Source: Palsa-504 sp963844625 (lineage in GTDB: Bacteria > Actinomycetota > Actinomycetes > Streptosporangiales > Streptosporangiaceae). From it: 64,000 bases of DNA. The stretch lies in NCBI GenBank assembly GCA_963844625.1, contig CAWJPF010000018.1, positions 1 through 64,000 of the forward strand. The letters are read 5' to 3'. How positions within the stretch are numbered: position 1 is the stretch's first letter; each line of letters opens with the position of its first letter. Shown here piece by piece: positions 8,701 through 16,884 of the stretch. The notes under the pieces were generated by a model. That model was not told the origin of the DNA. It searched no databases and saw only the letters and a program-made list of their open reading frames with translations. The translations under genes and the position numbers were made by a program.

Positions 8701-8745
8701 TGCCTCAGCCTTGCTTATGGATCGACAGTAAAGGACGTTGACAGC

Positions 8746-9516
8746 ATGTCACCAGTGCTTCCGGGCGTGCTGCTGCCCGGCGCGGAACCCTTTGATCACG
8801 CGGGCGGCCCGGTCGGCGTGCTGCTGTGCCACGGCTTCACCGGCAGCCCGCAATCGCTCCGCCCATGGGCCGAGTACCTGTCCGAGCAGGGCCTGACCGT
8901 CAGCCTGCCCAGGCTGCCCGGGCACGGCACCACCTGGCAGGACCTGGCCGGTACCAGCTGGCAGGACTGGTACGCCGAGGTAGACGTCGCGTTCGGCACG
9001 CTGGCGCGGCGGTGTGAGGAGATCTTCGTCTTCGGGCTCTCTATGGGCGGCTGCCTGGCGCTGCGCCTGGCCGAAACCCACGGCGAGGCGGTGCGCGGCC
9101 TCGTCCTGGTCAATCCGTCGCTGGCCCCTGACACCAGGCTGTTCGTGCTGGCCCCGGTGCTCAAGCACGTGCTGAAGTCCCTGCCCGGCATCGCGAGCGA
9201 CATCAAGAAGCCGGGCGGACATGAAGTCGGCTACGACCGGGTACCCATCCGCGCCGCGGCCACGCTGCCGAAGCTCTGGGGGCTGGCAGTCGGGCACCTC
9301 GGTGAGATCAAAGCGCCGGTGCTCGTCTACCGCAGCACTATCGACCATGTCGTCGGGCCGCCCAGCATGCGCGCCCTGCTGGCCGGGCTGCCCGAAAGCC
9401 AGGTCACGGTGCGTGAGTGCGCCGACAGCTATCACGTCGCGACCCTCGACAACGATGCGGAAGCCATCTTCGAGGGCAGCCTGAAGTTCGTTCAGACGCA
9501 CGCCCGCCAGCTATGA
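8746..9516 (+). CDS. alpha/beta hydrolase, carboxylesterase/monoacylglycerol lipase type
   Basis: 256 residues from the ATG at 8746, the position where family similarity starts. Marks: oxyanion region LLCHGFTGSPQSLRPWAEYL, nucleophile elbow GLSMGG, acid in STIDHVVG, and the catalytic histidine in DSYHVATLDND. This arrangement is that of the Est30-like carboxylesterases, which cleave short- to medium-chain esters or monoacylglycerols in the cytoplasm. The open frame extends upstream to 8557 through a helix-turn-helix-like fragment, which I treat as separate. AAGGA lies about a dozen bases before the chosen ATG, a little far. Confidence 0.88.
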   Translation: MSPVLPGVLLPGAEPFDHAGGPVGVLLCHGFTGSPQSLRPWAEYLSEQGLTVSLPRLPGHGTTWQDLAGTSWQDWYAEVDVAFGTLARRCEEIFVFGLSMGGCLALRLAETHGEAVRGLVLVNPSLAPDTRLFVLAPVLKHVLKSLPGIASDIKKPGGHEVGYDRVPIRAAATLPKLWGLAVGHLGEIKAPVLVYRSTIDHVVGPPSMRALLAGLPESQVTVRECADSYHVATLDNDAEAIFEGSLKFVQTHARQL

Positions 9517-9594
9517 CACCGGGCAATATTACTCCTACATAGAGGTATCGCCATTTGGTCGACGGGCTCAGCCGGAAGCACTAACTTTGGAGAC

Positions 9595-10194
9595 GTGGAA
9601 GCTCCTGCTCCGTCGCCCGAGATGGTCACCGCCGCACGCAAGCACCTGACCGAGCGCTACGCGTCCGGCGTGGACCTGCTGCTGTGGGAAACGGAAAAAC
9701 GCCTTATCCCGGACCTAGACGCGATCAAGTCGGTCACCGAGGCGGTCTCTTCGGGGCAAGCCGAGGGGCTGGACATGGGGGCCGCCCTCGTGCTGGTGCA
9801 GGCCGCCCGGCTCGGCCTGGATCGCCTGGAATATAAGCTATTCGAGGGGGCGCACGCCATGGGCATGCGGTCGGAGGCCATCGCCGCCGTCCTGGACCTC
9901 TCCGATGCCGCGGCCGCCGACAAGCGGCACAGGTGGCTGACCACCCGGCACACCCTCCCGTACACCCCCGCTGAATCGCAACCTCCCGAGACGCTGACCG
10001 GTTCTACCCGGAGCACCGGGGCGCCGGGCGGACGGCGAGGCAGTCAGGCGGCGGGTTCCGGGGTCCGCGCAGCTCAGGCTGCCCAGGCTGCCGACCGGGC
10101 CGCAGAAACGGCGCGACGGGCCGCGCAACGGACGGGGGCAGAGCACGCCACGCAGTCGGCGGCGGGCGACGATGGCAGTGAGCAACTGCCTTAG
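9595..10194 (+). CDS. hypothetical protein with alanine/arginine-rich tail
   Basis: 199 residues, GTG start at 9595 with GGAG about seven bases upstream. Residues 1-120 are mostly helical (LTERYASGVDLLLWETEKR; LVQAARLGLDRLEYKLFEGA) and compact. From about 120 onward the sequence is low complexity, rich in Ala, Arg, Gly and Thr (AAQAAQAADRAAETARRAAQ), probably disordered. The segment MGMRSEAIAAVLDLSDAAAADKRHRWL resembles a helix-turn-helix of the kind used by small sigma-like or DNA-binding proteins, but the match is loose. No signal peptide or membrane segment. Function unknown. Confidence 0.65.
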   Translation: MEAPAPSPEMVTAARKHLTERYASGVDLLLWETEKRLIPDLDAIKSVTEAVSSGQAEGLDMGAALVLVQAARLGLDRLEYKLFEGAHAMGMRSEAIAAVLDLSDAAAADKRHRWLTTRHTLPYTPAESQPPETLTGSTRSTGAPGGRRGSQAAGSGVRAAQAAQAADRAAETARRAAQRTGAEHATQSAAGDDGSEQLP

Positions 10195-10283
10195 CACGTC
10201 GTGCGGTCATCGCCGCCGGGACGGCGCGAATCAGTACGCCTCATGAGATTTACTCTCCCGGCATCGGACCGGGGGCGGCTATC

Positions 10284-11315
10284 GTGGAGGCAGGCTTCGA
10301 TTCGGACATCGGTGGGAACGTGCCGGACTGGGATAACACGGAGAGCAGAGAAAGCGACGAGGACGCGGCCTGGCGCGACCTGGTGGCGCGATTCGATGCG
10401 CCTGCGACCACTACCGAGCCGGTCCCCTGGCCCGAGCGGGAGGACGTGCCGTCGGCGTCAGGCCCGGGAATCCGGGAGGCGGATTCGGCCGACGATGCTG
10501 ACGGGAACCAGGGTGCGCGTGGGGCTGGAGATGCCGGGGAAACTGACGGGGCGCTAGGGCCGGACGGGGAGCCGAGGGCCGACGAGATCCTCGGGGCCGA
10601 CGGGCTAGGGACGGACGGGATCCTGGGGGCCGACGGAACGCAAGAGCTAAATGAGGCCGAAAATAACCGCGACGCTCATGTGGCTGATGAGGTACCCGGG
10701 GCTGACAAGGATTCTGGGGCGCAAGAGAGCCGGGCTGGGGAGACGCGGCGGATGGACGCCGATACGGGGCTCGCAGCAGAGGATGTCCGGCGGGCGGACG
10801 TGGATACGCACGGGACGGAAGAGGCCGACGGGGCGGGGGGACGCGGGACAGAAGGGGGCACCCGGGAGGCAGACCGGGCGGAGGGCATCCGGGGACCACG
10901 CGGGATGCGGGGATACGACGATGAGGGGGTCCGGGGCGCTCTTGACCCCGACGGGGCAGACCAGCCTGACGTCATACAGGCCGCGCGGCGCAGACGGCGG
11001 ACCGAGGCGCGCAGCATCCGGGCCCGCCAGACGCCAGCGGCCGCCACCGGAGTCAGCGACGACGACGAGCACTACGTCCCGCCGCCCCCGCCACCGCTAC
11101 CCAAGCTTGACTCCATGGCCAAGGGCGCCTGGGCGGCGCTATTCGGCGGCCCTGCCTACCTGGTCGTGGCCACGGCGGCGGGCTGGTCGGTGCCCGGGAT
11201 CGCCGCATTCTGCGCGGTGGCCGCGTTCGTCACCGGGTTCGTCATACTCGTGCTGCGCATGAACGACCCGGGCCCGGGCGGCCCGGACGACGGTGACGAC
11301 GGCGCCGTGGTCTGA
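10284..11315 (+). CDS. membrane protein with long acidic disordered N-terminal region
   Basis: 343 residues from the GTG at 10284. Residues 20-40 (AAWRDLVARFDAP) are the conserved start of an actinobacterial family. Residues 40-250 are low complexity and strongly acidic, with irregular repeats of the type GADG-LG-TDG. A proline run PPPPPPLPKLDS leads to two transmembrane helices (WAALFGGPAYLVVATAAGW and IAAFCAVAAFVTGFVILVLRM) and a short acidic tail. The acidic part should face the cytoplasm or act as a tether. Its last 160 bases overlap the antisense 3' end of the glucokinase gene. Related proteins occur next to glucokinase genes in other actinomycetes, but no function is established. Confidence 0.8.
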   Translation: MEAGFDSDIGGNVPDWDNTESRESDEDAAWRDLVARFDAPATTTEPVPWPEREDVPSASGPGIREADSADDADGNQGARGAGDAGETDGALGPDGEPRADEILGADGLGTDGILGADGTQELNEAENNRDAHVADEVPGADKDSGAQESRAGETRRMDADTGLAAEDVRRADVDTHGTEEADGAGGRGTEGGTREADRAEGIRGPRGMRGYDDEGVRGALDPDGADQPDVIQAARRRRRTEARSIRARQTPAAATGVSDDDEHYVPPPPPPLPKLDSMAKGAWAALFGGPAYLVVATAAGWSVPGIAAFCAVAAFVTGFVILVLRMNDPGPGGPDDGDDGAVV

Positions 11316-12250
11316 CGGGCGAGGTCGGCGGCTCCCACGATGCCCGCGTCCTCGCCCAGCTGCGCGGCCTTGATCTCGGCGAACGGCCGGTGACCGCGCC
11401 CGGTAAGCGCCCGCTCGAAGGCGGCCCGCGCGGGATCAAGCAGCAGGTCACCCGCCTCGGACACGCCGCCACCGATTACGAAGCAGGCGGGATCGAGGAT
11501 CGCGGCCAGGTCGGCCAGGCCCTGGCCGAGCCAGCCGCCGATGATCTGGAAACAGCGGAGCGCGGCCGGATCGCCCTCGGCCGCGGCCTGCGTGATCACC
11601 GGACCGGAAATGCCCTCGGCTACTCCCCCACCCAGCTGCAGCAGCCGCATGGCGCCCTCTGGCGTGCGCCTGGCGAATTCACGGGCCTCGGCGACCAGGG
11701 CGTTGCCGCTGCAGTACTGCTCCCAGCAGCCCCGGTTCCCGCAGCCGCACAGCCGGCCGTCGGGGACCACGCGGACGTGCCCCGGTTCCCCCGCGATGCC
11801 CCAGCGGCCCCGGTAGAGCTCACCGCCGATGATGATGGCGGCCCCGATGCCCGTACCCACCGCCACCAGCATCACGTCACGGTACCCGCGGGCCGCCCCG
11901 AACCGTGCCTCGGCCCACGCCGAGGCGTTGGCGTCGTTCTCCACGACTACCTCGCGGCCGAGGCGCTCCTCGACCCGCTGCTTCAGCGGCTCGTCACGCC
12001 AGGCCAGGTTCGGCGCGAACAGCATGGTCGCGCGGTCGCAGTCGACGAACCCGGCGGCGCCGAGCCCGATCGCCACGACCTGGTGGCCGGCCAGCAGGTC
12101 GGTCACCACGTCGGCGATGGCCTGCTCGGTTCGCTGCGGGCTGGCTGCCGGAGTGGACCGCTTCAGCTTGGCGAGGATCCGGCCGCCTTCGTCGACGACC
12201 GCCGCCGCGACCTTCGTGCCACCGACATCGACGCCGATGGCGAGGGTCAT
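11156..12250 (-). CDS. glk: ROK-family glucokinase
   Basis: 364 residues. It phosphorylates glucose to glucose 6-phosphate with ATP (or polyphosphate) in the cytoplasm, and in streptomycetes the homologue also takes part in carbon catabolite control. Seen: the ATP-binding IGVDVGGTKVAAAVVDEGG, catalytic VENDANASAWAEARFG, EPGHVRV, and the ROK zinc motif CGCGNRGCWEQY. Normal homologues end near LARQ (residue about 317). Here the frame continues another 47 residues, antisense to the membrane-helix codons of the gene at 10284, with no earlier stop. The start overlaps the preceding gene by ATGA (12247-12250). Confidence 0.92.
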   Translation of the reverse strand: MTLAIGVDVGGTKVAAAVVDEGGRILAKLKRSTPAASPQRTEQAIADVVTDLLAGHQVVAIGLGAAGFVDCDRATMLFAPNLAWRDEPLKQRVEERLGREVVVENDANASAWAEARFGAARGYRDVMLVAVGTGIGAAIIIGGELYRGRWGIAGEPGHVRVVPDGRLCGCGNRGCWEQYCSGNALVAEAREFARRTPEGAMRLLQLGGGVAEGISGPVITQAAAEGDPAALRCFQIIGGWLGQGLADLAAILDPACFVIGGGVSEAGDLLLDPARAAFERALTGRGHRPFAEIKAAQLGEDAGIVGAADLARQTTAPSSPSSGPPGPGSFMRSTSMTNPVTNAATAQNAAIPGTDQPAAVATTR

Positions 12251-13008
12251 TGAGCGTCTTCCCCGGGATCAGGTGCGGGGGGCTTGGGTGGTGTCACCGC
12301 GGTCCGTTCGGAAGGACGATTTTGATCTTGTGTTTTCATGGCCTTGTCGAAGGCGGTGAAGGCATCGGAGACCACCGACGCCAGCACCCCGCCCGCGCCG
12401 GCCAGCCGTTCGCCGAGACCCGGACCCGACATGCGGGCGGCACGGGCCGCCTGGCAGACCGGGCACCACTGGCACTCTGGCGGCTCGTCGGGCGGCATCT
12501 CGTTGGTGACCGTGTCCCACACGTCACCCCTGGCCCGGCGCTTCTCCTGGCCCATCGTCCTCTTGACCTGGTCGGCGACCTGGTTAGCCATGCTGCGCGC
12601 GCCGGCTTTCATCAGCCAGCGCTGGAAATCAGCAACGGGGTCGTTGTTGCGGGCTGACTGACTCCGGCTGCCTGGCTGGCCATTGCTCCTGGGCGCGCCA
12701 TCACTGCGGGACGGGCCATCACTGCGGGGCTGGCTACCGCCTCGCGGAGAGCCGCTGTTCCCGGCCTGGCCACTGGGACCGGCCTGACCACCGGAACGGG
12801 GCTGGCCACTGGGACCCGGCTGGCCACTGGGCCCCGGCTGGCCACTGGGACCCGGCTGGCCACTGGGACCCGGCTGGCCACTGGGATTGGCCTGGCCGCT
12901 GGGATACGGCTGGCCACTGGAATGGGGCTGATCGCTACTGCTGGGCTGGTCACTAGATCCTGGAGAGCTACTGCTTCCGGGCTGACCGTCATCTCGGGAT
13001 TCCGACAC
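12247..13008 (-). CDS. repeat-rich protein coupled to glucokinase
   Basis: 253 residues from the GTG at 13006-13008, which follows AGGAGG by six bases; the open frame continues 15 residues further upstream. The N-terminal 140 residues are low complexity, with near-perfect GPSGQP repeats encoded by an 18-base tandem repeat. The C-terminal 110 residues are a folded part: WLMKAGARSMANQVADQVKR, then ECQWCPVCQ with a CxxC that could bind metal, and a final amphipathic helix (GGVLASVVSDAFTAFDKAMK). It overlaps glk by four bases. Streptomyces coelicolor also has a small gene (SCO2127) before glkA that affects glucokinase activity; homology with this protein is not claimed. Confidence 0.78.
   Translation of the reverse strand: MSESRDDGQPGSSSSPGSSDQPSSSDQPHSSGQPYPSGQANPSGQPGPSGQPGPSGQPGPSGQPGPSGQPRSGGQAGPSGQAGNSGSPRGGSQPRSDGPSRSDGAPRSNGQPGSRSQSARNNDPVADFQRWLMKAGARSMANQVADQVKRTMGQEKRRARGDVWDTVTNEMPPDEPPECQWCPVCQAARAARMSGPGLGERLAGAGGVLASVVSDAFTAFDKAMKTQDQNRPSERTAVTPPKPPAPDPGEDAQ
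12803..12893. repeat. 18-base tandem repeat inside the gene before glk
   Basis: About five consecutive units of GGCTGGCCACTGGGACCC, nearly identical, with decayed copies on both sides (about 12770-12930). On the minus strand each unit encodes GPSGQP. Such near-identity among units implies recent slippage or gene conversion, so the copy number is likely to vary between strains. Confidence 0.85.
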
Positions 13009-13036
13009 CTGACGCCTCCTACCCTTGATCGTACCG

Positions 13037-13804
13037 CTAAAGCTGCAGGACAAAGGGGGCGCCGGCGGCGCGGAAATGTCCCACGTTCAGGCATTCCGTG
13101 ACGCCGATCCTCGTCCTGCGGGCAAGCGGCTGGTGCACGTGCCCGAAGATCGAGTACCTCGGGCGAGTGGCCTTAATCGCATCGAGCAGGGCCACGCTGC
13201 CCTTTTCCAGCCGCCGGGCCACGGTGTCGTAGAGAAGCTCGGGGACCGCGGGCGGAATGTGGGTACACAAGACGTCCACCTCGCCGACCGCCTCGATCTT
13301 AGCCCGGAACTCTTCCTCGCTCATCTCGTACGGCGTCCGGTACACCGATCTCAGGCCGCCGCCGACAAAACCGAAGGTCCAGCCGCCGATCTCGACCGTG
13401 CCGCCGTCCAGTACATAATGTCCGGGTTTCAAATATTGTTCCCACATCCGCGGGACATCGACGTTGCCGTAGGTCAGGTAGGCCGGCTCCGGGAGCGCGG
13501 CGAACAGCGCGGCGTACTGCTTCGCCATCGCCGCCTCGAACAGGCTGGCCCGGCTCTCCGGCCGGCCCGCAAGCAGCCGGGCGGAGAACTCCCTGGCCTC
13601 ATCGAACTTCTTCGCGGTGCGCAGCGCGACGTACTCGCTGGCCGCCGCCGCGCCGAACAGGTCCGCGAAGATGCCCTGGCCGTAATCGGCGTAGTCGAGG
13701 AACAGGAGCAGGTCTCCCAGGCAGATCAGGGCGTCGGCACCGTCGGCCACGCCGGCCAGCGCATCCGCGCGGCCGTGCACGTCGCTCACCACGTGAACTC
13801 GCAT
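13037..13804 (-). CDS. metallophosphoesterase
   Basis: 255 residues. The calcineurin-like fold is shown by the N-terminal VVSDVHGRADAL (Asp and His metal ligands), LICLGDLLLF, YGNVD (GNxD rather than GNHD), CTHIPP and the final FGHVHQP. It should be a cytoplasmic dinuclear-metal phosphodiesterase or phosphatase; substrate unknown. It is convergent with nothing and reads toward the repeat-rich gene upstream of glk, 28 bases away, so these three genes may form one transcript. Divergent from the acyl-CoA synthetase gene at 13909. Confidence 0.9.
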   Translation of the reverse strand: MRVHVVSDVHGRADALAGVADGADALICLGDLLLFLDYADYGQGIFADLFGAAAASEYVALRTAKKFDEAREFSARLLAGRPESRASLFEAAMAKQYAALFAALPEPAYLTYGNVDVPRMWEQYLKPGHYVLDGGTVEIGGWTFGFVGGGLRSVYRTPYEMSEEEFRAKIEAVGEVDVLCTHIPPAVPELLYDTVARRLEKGSVALLDAIKATRPRYSIFGHVHQPLARRTRIGVTECLNVGHFRAAGAPFVLQL

Positions 13805-13908
13805 CTCACCACCGTAGGCCGGCCGGACCGGAAGATCGTAACCGGGAAAACACGCCGAGCGCTCTAAGCTGGTACTGCGAAGCAGCGCTTTACCTCACTG
13901 GAGATGCC

Positions 13909-15738
13909 GTGCGCGAATTCAGTATTCCAGCTTTGGCCGAGATCCCCGCGACCGCGAACCTCGCCCAGGCCGTCTTCCGTCGCGCCGCGGAACAGCCGCA
14001 GGCGGTGATTATGCGCCGTCCCGGTCCATCCGGTCCCTCCGGGCCGTCCGGGAGCTGGCAGGACGTGACCGCGAACCAGTTTAAGGACGAGGTCGTCGCG
14101 GTGGCCAAGGGACTGGTCGCGGCCGGGATCGGAGCCGGAGACCGGGTCGCGCTGATGTCGCACACTCGCTATGAGTGGACACTGATCGACTACGCCATCT
14201 GGGCCGCGGGCGCTGTGACCGTGCCGGTTTACGAGACCTCCTCGGCCGAGCAGGCGCAATGGATACTGACCGACTCGGGGGCGCGGGCCTGCTTCGTAGA
14301 GACGGCGGCCTACGAGCAGACCATCGGCAGCCTCCGGGACCAGGTCCCTGACCTTGAGCACGTGTGGCGGATCGAGACGGGCGGCGACGCGTCCCTCAGC
14401 TCGCTCACCGCCGGCGGCGCCGGGGTCGGCGATGAGATCATCTCCGAGCGGGCCAAGGCATCCAAGTCGTCTGACGTGGCCACGCTCATCTACACCTCGG
14501 GCACCACCGGCCTGCCCAAGGGCTGCGAGCTGACCCACGAGAACCTGCTCGCCAGCGTGCGTAACGCCCTGCTCGGCCCGCTGACGTTCGCCACCGGGGT
14601 CGCCGATCCCGGCACGCTGCTTTTCCTGCCGCTCGCGCACGTTTTTGCCCGGATCATCGAGGTGGCGTGCATCGAGGGCGGCATCGTGCTCGGGCACTGC
14701 GCGGACCTGAACGCGCTGCTGCCCGCCCTGGCCTCATTCCGGCCCACGTTCATCCTCGCGGTGCCGCGGGTGTTCGAGAAGGTCTACAACGGCGCCGAGC
14801 AGAAGGCCGCCAGCGAGCGGAAGGGCGCGATCTTCGGCCGCGCGGCCGAGGTGGCGATCGCCTACAGCCGGGCGCTTGATGACCCCGGCCGGCCCGCGTT
14901 CGGCTTGCGAGCCCAGCATGCTCTGTTCGACCGGCTGGTCTACGGCAAGCTGCGGGCCACGCTCGGCGGCCGCGCGCAGTACGCCGTCTCCGGCGGGGCC
15001 GCCCTCAGCGAGCGGCTCGGTCATTTCTTCCGCGGCGTCGGCGTCACCGTGCTCGAGGGATGGGGCCTGACCGAGACCACCGCCGCGACCACCGTCAACC
15101 GGCCCGACCGGAACAAGATCGGCACTGTCGGCATGCCGATACCCGGAGTCGCGATCAAGATCGACGACGACGGCGAGATCTTGGTCAGCGGGCCGAACGT
15201 CTTCCAGGGCTACTGGCGGAACGAGGCGGCGACCAAGGAGGCCGTCACGGCCGACGGCTGGTTCCGCACCGGTGACATCGGCGAGCTCGATGAGGAGGGC
15301 TTCCTGAGGATCACCGGGCGGAAGAAGGAGATGCTCGTCACCGCGGCCGGCAAGAACGTGGCGCCCGCGGTGCTCGAGGACCGGCTTCGCAGCCATGCCC
15401 TGATCAGCCAGGTCATGGTGGTGGGCGACGGCAAGCCCTTCATCGCTGCGCTGATCACGCTGGACCCCGAGGCACTCGGGCCGTGGAAGGAAAGGAACGG
15501 CAAGCCTGCCGACGCGACCGTGGCCACGCTGCGTGAGGACCCGGACCTGATCGCGGCCGTGCAGAGCGCGGTCGACGACGCGAACAAGGCGGTGTCGCGG
15601 GCGGAGTCGATCAGGAAGTTCCGGATCCTTGAGGGTGACTTCACCCAGGAGAGCGGACAGCTTACCGTCAAGCTCGGCATCCGCCGCAGCGTGCTGATGA
15701 AGGACTTCGCCGCCGACATCGAAGCGCTCTACTCCTGA
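13909..15738 (+). CDS. long-chain fatty acid-CoA ligase (FadD15 type)
   Basis: 609 residues, GTG start at 13909 after GGAGATG. It activates long-chain fatty acids to acyl-CoA through an acyl-adenylate. Seen: the AMP-binding P-loop TSGTTGLPKGCE (about residue 200), LLFLPLAHVFARI, GWGLTETTA (about 385), the hinge GWFRTGDIGELDEEGFLRITGRKKE and the C-terminal lysine region VSRAESIRKFRIL. Length and motif spacing match actinobacterial FadD15-like enzymes that act at the inner face of the membrane. No linked lipid genes other than pimB are near. Confidence 0.93.
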   Translation: MREFSIPALAEIPATANLAQAVFRRAAEQPQAVIMRRPGPSGPSGPSGSWQDVTANQFKDEVVAVAKGLVAAGIGAGDRVALMSHTRYEWTLIDYAIWAAGAVTVPVYETSSAEQAQWILTDSGARACFVETAAYEQTIGSLRDQVPDLEHVWRIETGGDASLSSLTAGGAGVGDEIISERAKASKSSDVATLIYTSGTTGLPKGCELTHENLLASVRNALLGPLTFATGVADPGTLLFLPLAHVFARIIEVACIEGGIVLGHCADLNALLPALASFRPTFILAVPRVFEKVYNGAEQKAASERKGAIFGRAAEVAIAYSRALDDPGRPAFGLRAQHALFDRLVYGKLRATLGGRAQYAVSGGAALSERLGHFFRGVGVTVLEGWGLTETTAATTVNRPDRNKIGTVGMPIPGVAIKIDDDGEILVSGPNVFQGYWRNEAATKEAVTADGWFRTGDIGELDEEGFLRITGRKKEMLVTAAGKNVAPAVLEDRLRSHALISQVMVVGDGKPFIAALITLDPEALGPWKERNGKPADATVATLREDPDLIAAVQSAVDDANKAVSRAESIRKFRILEGDFTQESGQLTVKLGIRRSVLMKDFAADIEALYS

Positions 15739-15751
15739 GTTCTCACTGATT

Positions 15752-15997
15752 TCAGCGGACGAGTTGGCCGCGGGAGCGGCGGCCCGCGGGCGGCTCGTGC
15801 AGCAGCACCCCCGAGGTCCGGAACAGGAACTCGGCGTAGTTCTCCGGTCCCTGGTGCGCCTGCGCGTCGGGCAGGTAGCGGTCGGAGTTCGTCCTGATCG
15901 CATCGAGCCTGCGCTGGGCGTAGTCGATCTCGGCCAGCCCGGCGACGATGCGCCGGACAATCCGGTTCAGCCTCGTATTCCGCTTAAACATGATCAT
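15752..15997 (-). CDS. small basic protein, second gene of a coupled pair
   Basis: 81 residues from the ATG at 15995-15997, preceded by GAGGAG; the open frame extends further upstream but that part overlaps another small gene. The sequence begins IMFKRNTRLNRIVRRIVAGL and continues AEIDYAQRRLDAIRTNSDRY, then YAEFLFRTSGVLLHEPPAG. It is basic, helical and lacks a membrane segment. The start overlaps the stop of the 52-residue gene at 15994-16152 by ATGA. It is convergent with the acyl-CoA ligase gene, 13 bases away. No known domain is recognised; similar small proteins may exist in Streptosporangiales. Confidence 0.6.
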   Translation of the reverse strand: MIMFKRNTRLNRIVRRIVAGLAEIDYAQRRLDAIRTNSDRYLPDAQAHQGPENYAEFLFRTSGVLLHEPPAGRRSRGQLVR

Positions 15998-16152
15998 GCG
16001 CTCCTCAGCCAGTGGACGCCGCGCCGGGCCGCGTGGGTACTCGGCTTGCGCTGGACACCTCGCGCCGCGTCGGCTCGCCTGGCCGCCGCCGCCTGACGGC
16101 GGCATTCTGTGATGTGGTCCCAGACTAGGAACCGGGCCATGTTCGGGTTCAT
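15994..16152 (-). CDS. very small protein (52 residues), first gene of a coupled pair
   Basis: ATG at 16150-16152, with GAGGAG six bases upstream. The product begins NPNMARFLVWDHITECRRQ and continues with an Ala/Arg-rich helix (AAAARRADAARGV) ending VHWLRSA. Its TGA stop overlaps the ATG of the next gene (15994-15997). The two ribosome binding sites and the ATGA coupling are the main evidence, because the protein is too short for family recognition. It may bind nucleic acid or membrane by its basic helix; this is speculation. Confidence 0.5.
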   Translation of the reverse strand: MNPNMARFLVWDHITECRRQAAAARRADAARGVQRKPSTHAARRGVHWLRSA

Positions 16153-16302
16153 CGCTGCTCCTCGATGTACGGGCCAGTTGCTGCCCTCACCATCGAGTCT
16201 CGCCGTAAGACCCGTCGCGCCGCGTCGGAGTAAATCCCTATTTTGCCTGCTGAGAGTGGCCTTAGACGGGTCTAAGCGGGCTAGCCCAGCCTTAGCCGAT
16301 TT

Positions 16303-16856
16303 AGGGCCTGCCCGCAGATCTTGGCGGGTCGGTCCGCTGGGCGCCTGGCAGCCGCTGGTTCCGGGCCCCTAGGTGCGTGCCGTGTCGCCGGGCTGGTGCC
16401 CGGTACCATGCCAGGGGCTGATGGGGCGGGCGGGGGTCCCGGTGATCCGTGCGCGGTCGCGCGGCCTCGGCCTCGGGACCCGTGCGCGGTCCCCGCGGCC
16501 CCGTGGCCGGGGTCCTGGTCCTGGTTCTGGTCCCGGCCCCGGCCCCGGCCCTGGTCCCGGCCCCGGCCCCGGCCCCGGCCCTGGTCTCGGTCCCGGTTCC
16601 GGCCCTGGTCCCGAAAAAGATCGCGGAAAATCGGGCTTACGTGGAGACTTTGGTACCTGATGGGGGTCCGGATTTTCCGTATAGGCCGGAATTTCCGCGT
16701 TAAGCGGCGCGGGAGCGCAGGGCGCTGGGACGCCAGCGGCGGGAGGAGGCTGACGGGACAGGACGGGCCGGGGTGACACCTACCCGGCCGCGCGGCACCG
16801 GCATTACCCGCATCTGAGCCGTGCTTCAGCCGCCCACCCCAAGATCTGCGTGTCAC
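16303..16856. repeat. non-coding element with terminal inverted repeats, copy A
   Basis: The ends are inverted repeats with a shared core CGCAGATCTTGG (left about 16313-16324, right about 16839-16850). Most of the interior matches, in reverse complement and in the same order, the element at 37676-38440: 16700-16850 corresponds to about 37685-37830, and 16320-16460 plus 16615-16650 to about 38215-38420. No transposase frame is present. The structure is that of a MITE-like or otherwise dispersed repeat. It fills the 730-base gap between the small gene pair and the membrane protein at 16885; the stretch 16153-16302 shows nothing else. Confidence 0.7.
16498..16612. repeat. CCGGCCCC/CCTGGTC simple-sequence array
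   Basis: About 115 bases of six-base units (CCGGCC, CCTGGT and variants) in tandem, giving long pyrimidine C-runs on the plus strand and G-runs on the minus strand. It is inside repeat copy A; in copy B the corresponding segment (about 38238-38280) is much shorter, so the array expanded here. In any frame it encodes only Gly-Pro or Pro-Gly runs, which I do not regard as protein. It could slip or form G-rich structures. Confidence 0.75.
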
Positions 16857-16884
16857 GCTTTAAGCCGGCGGGTGACCGAGGCGG

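Noticed and set aside
16321..16856. Several overlapping frames rich in Gly-Pro on both strands
   Set aside because: They arise from the simple CCGGCC array and the repeat element; no ribosome site, and the reading frame is not kept in the related copy B.
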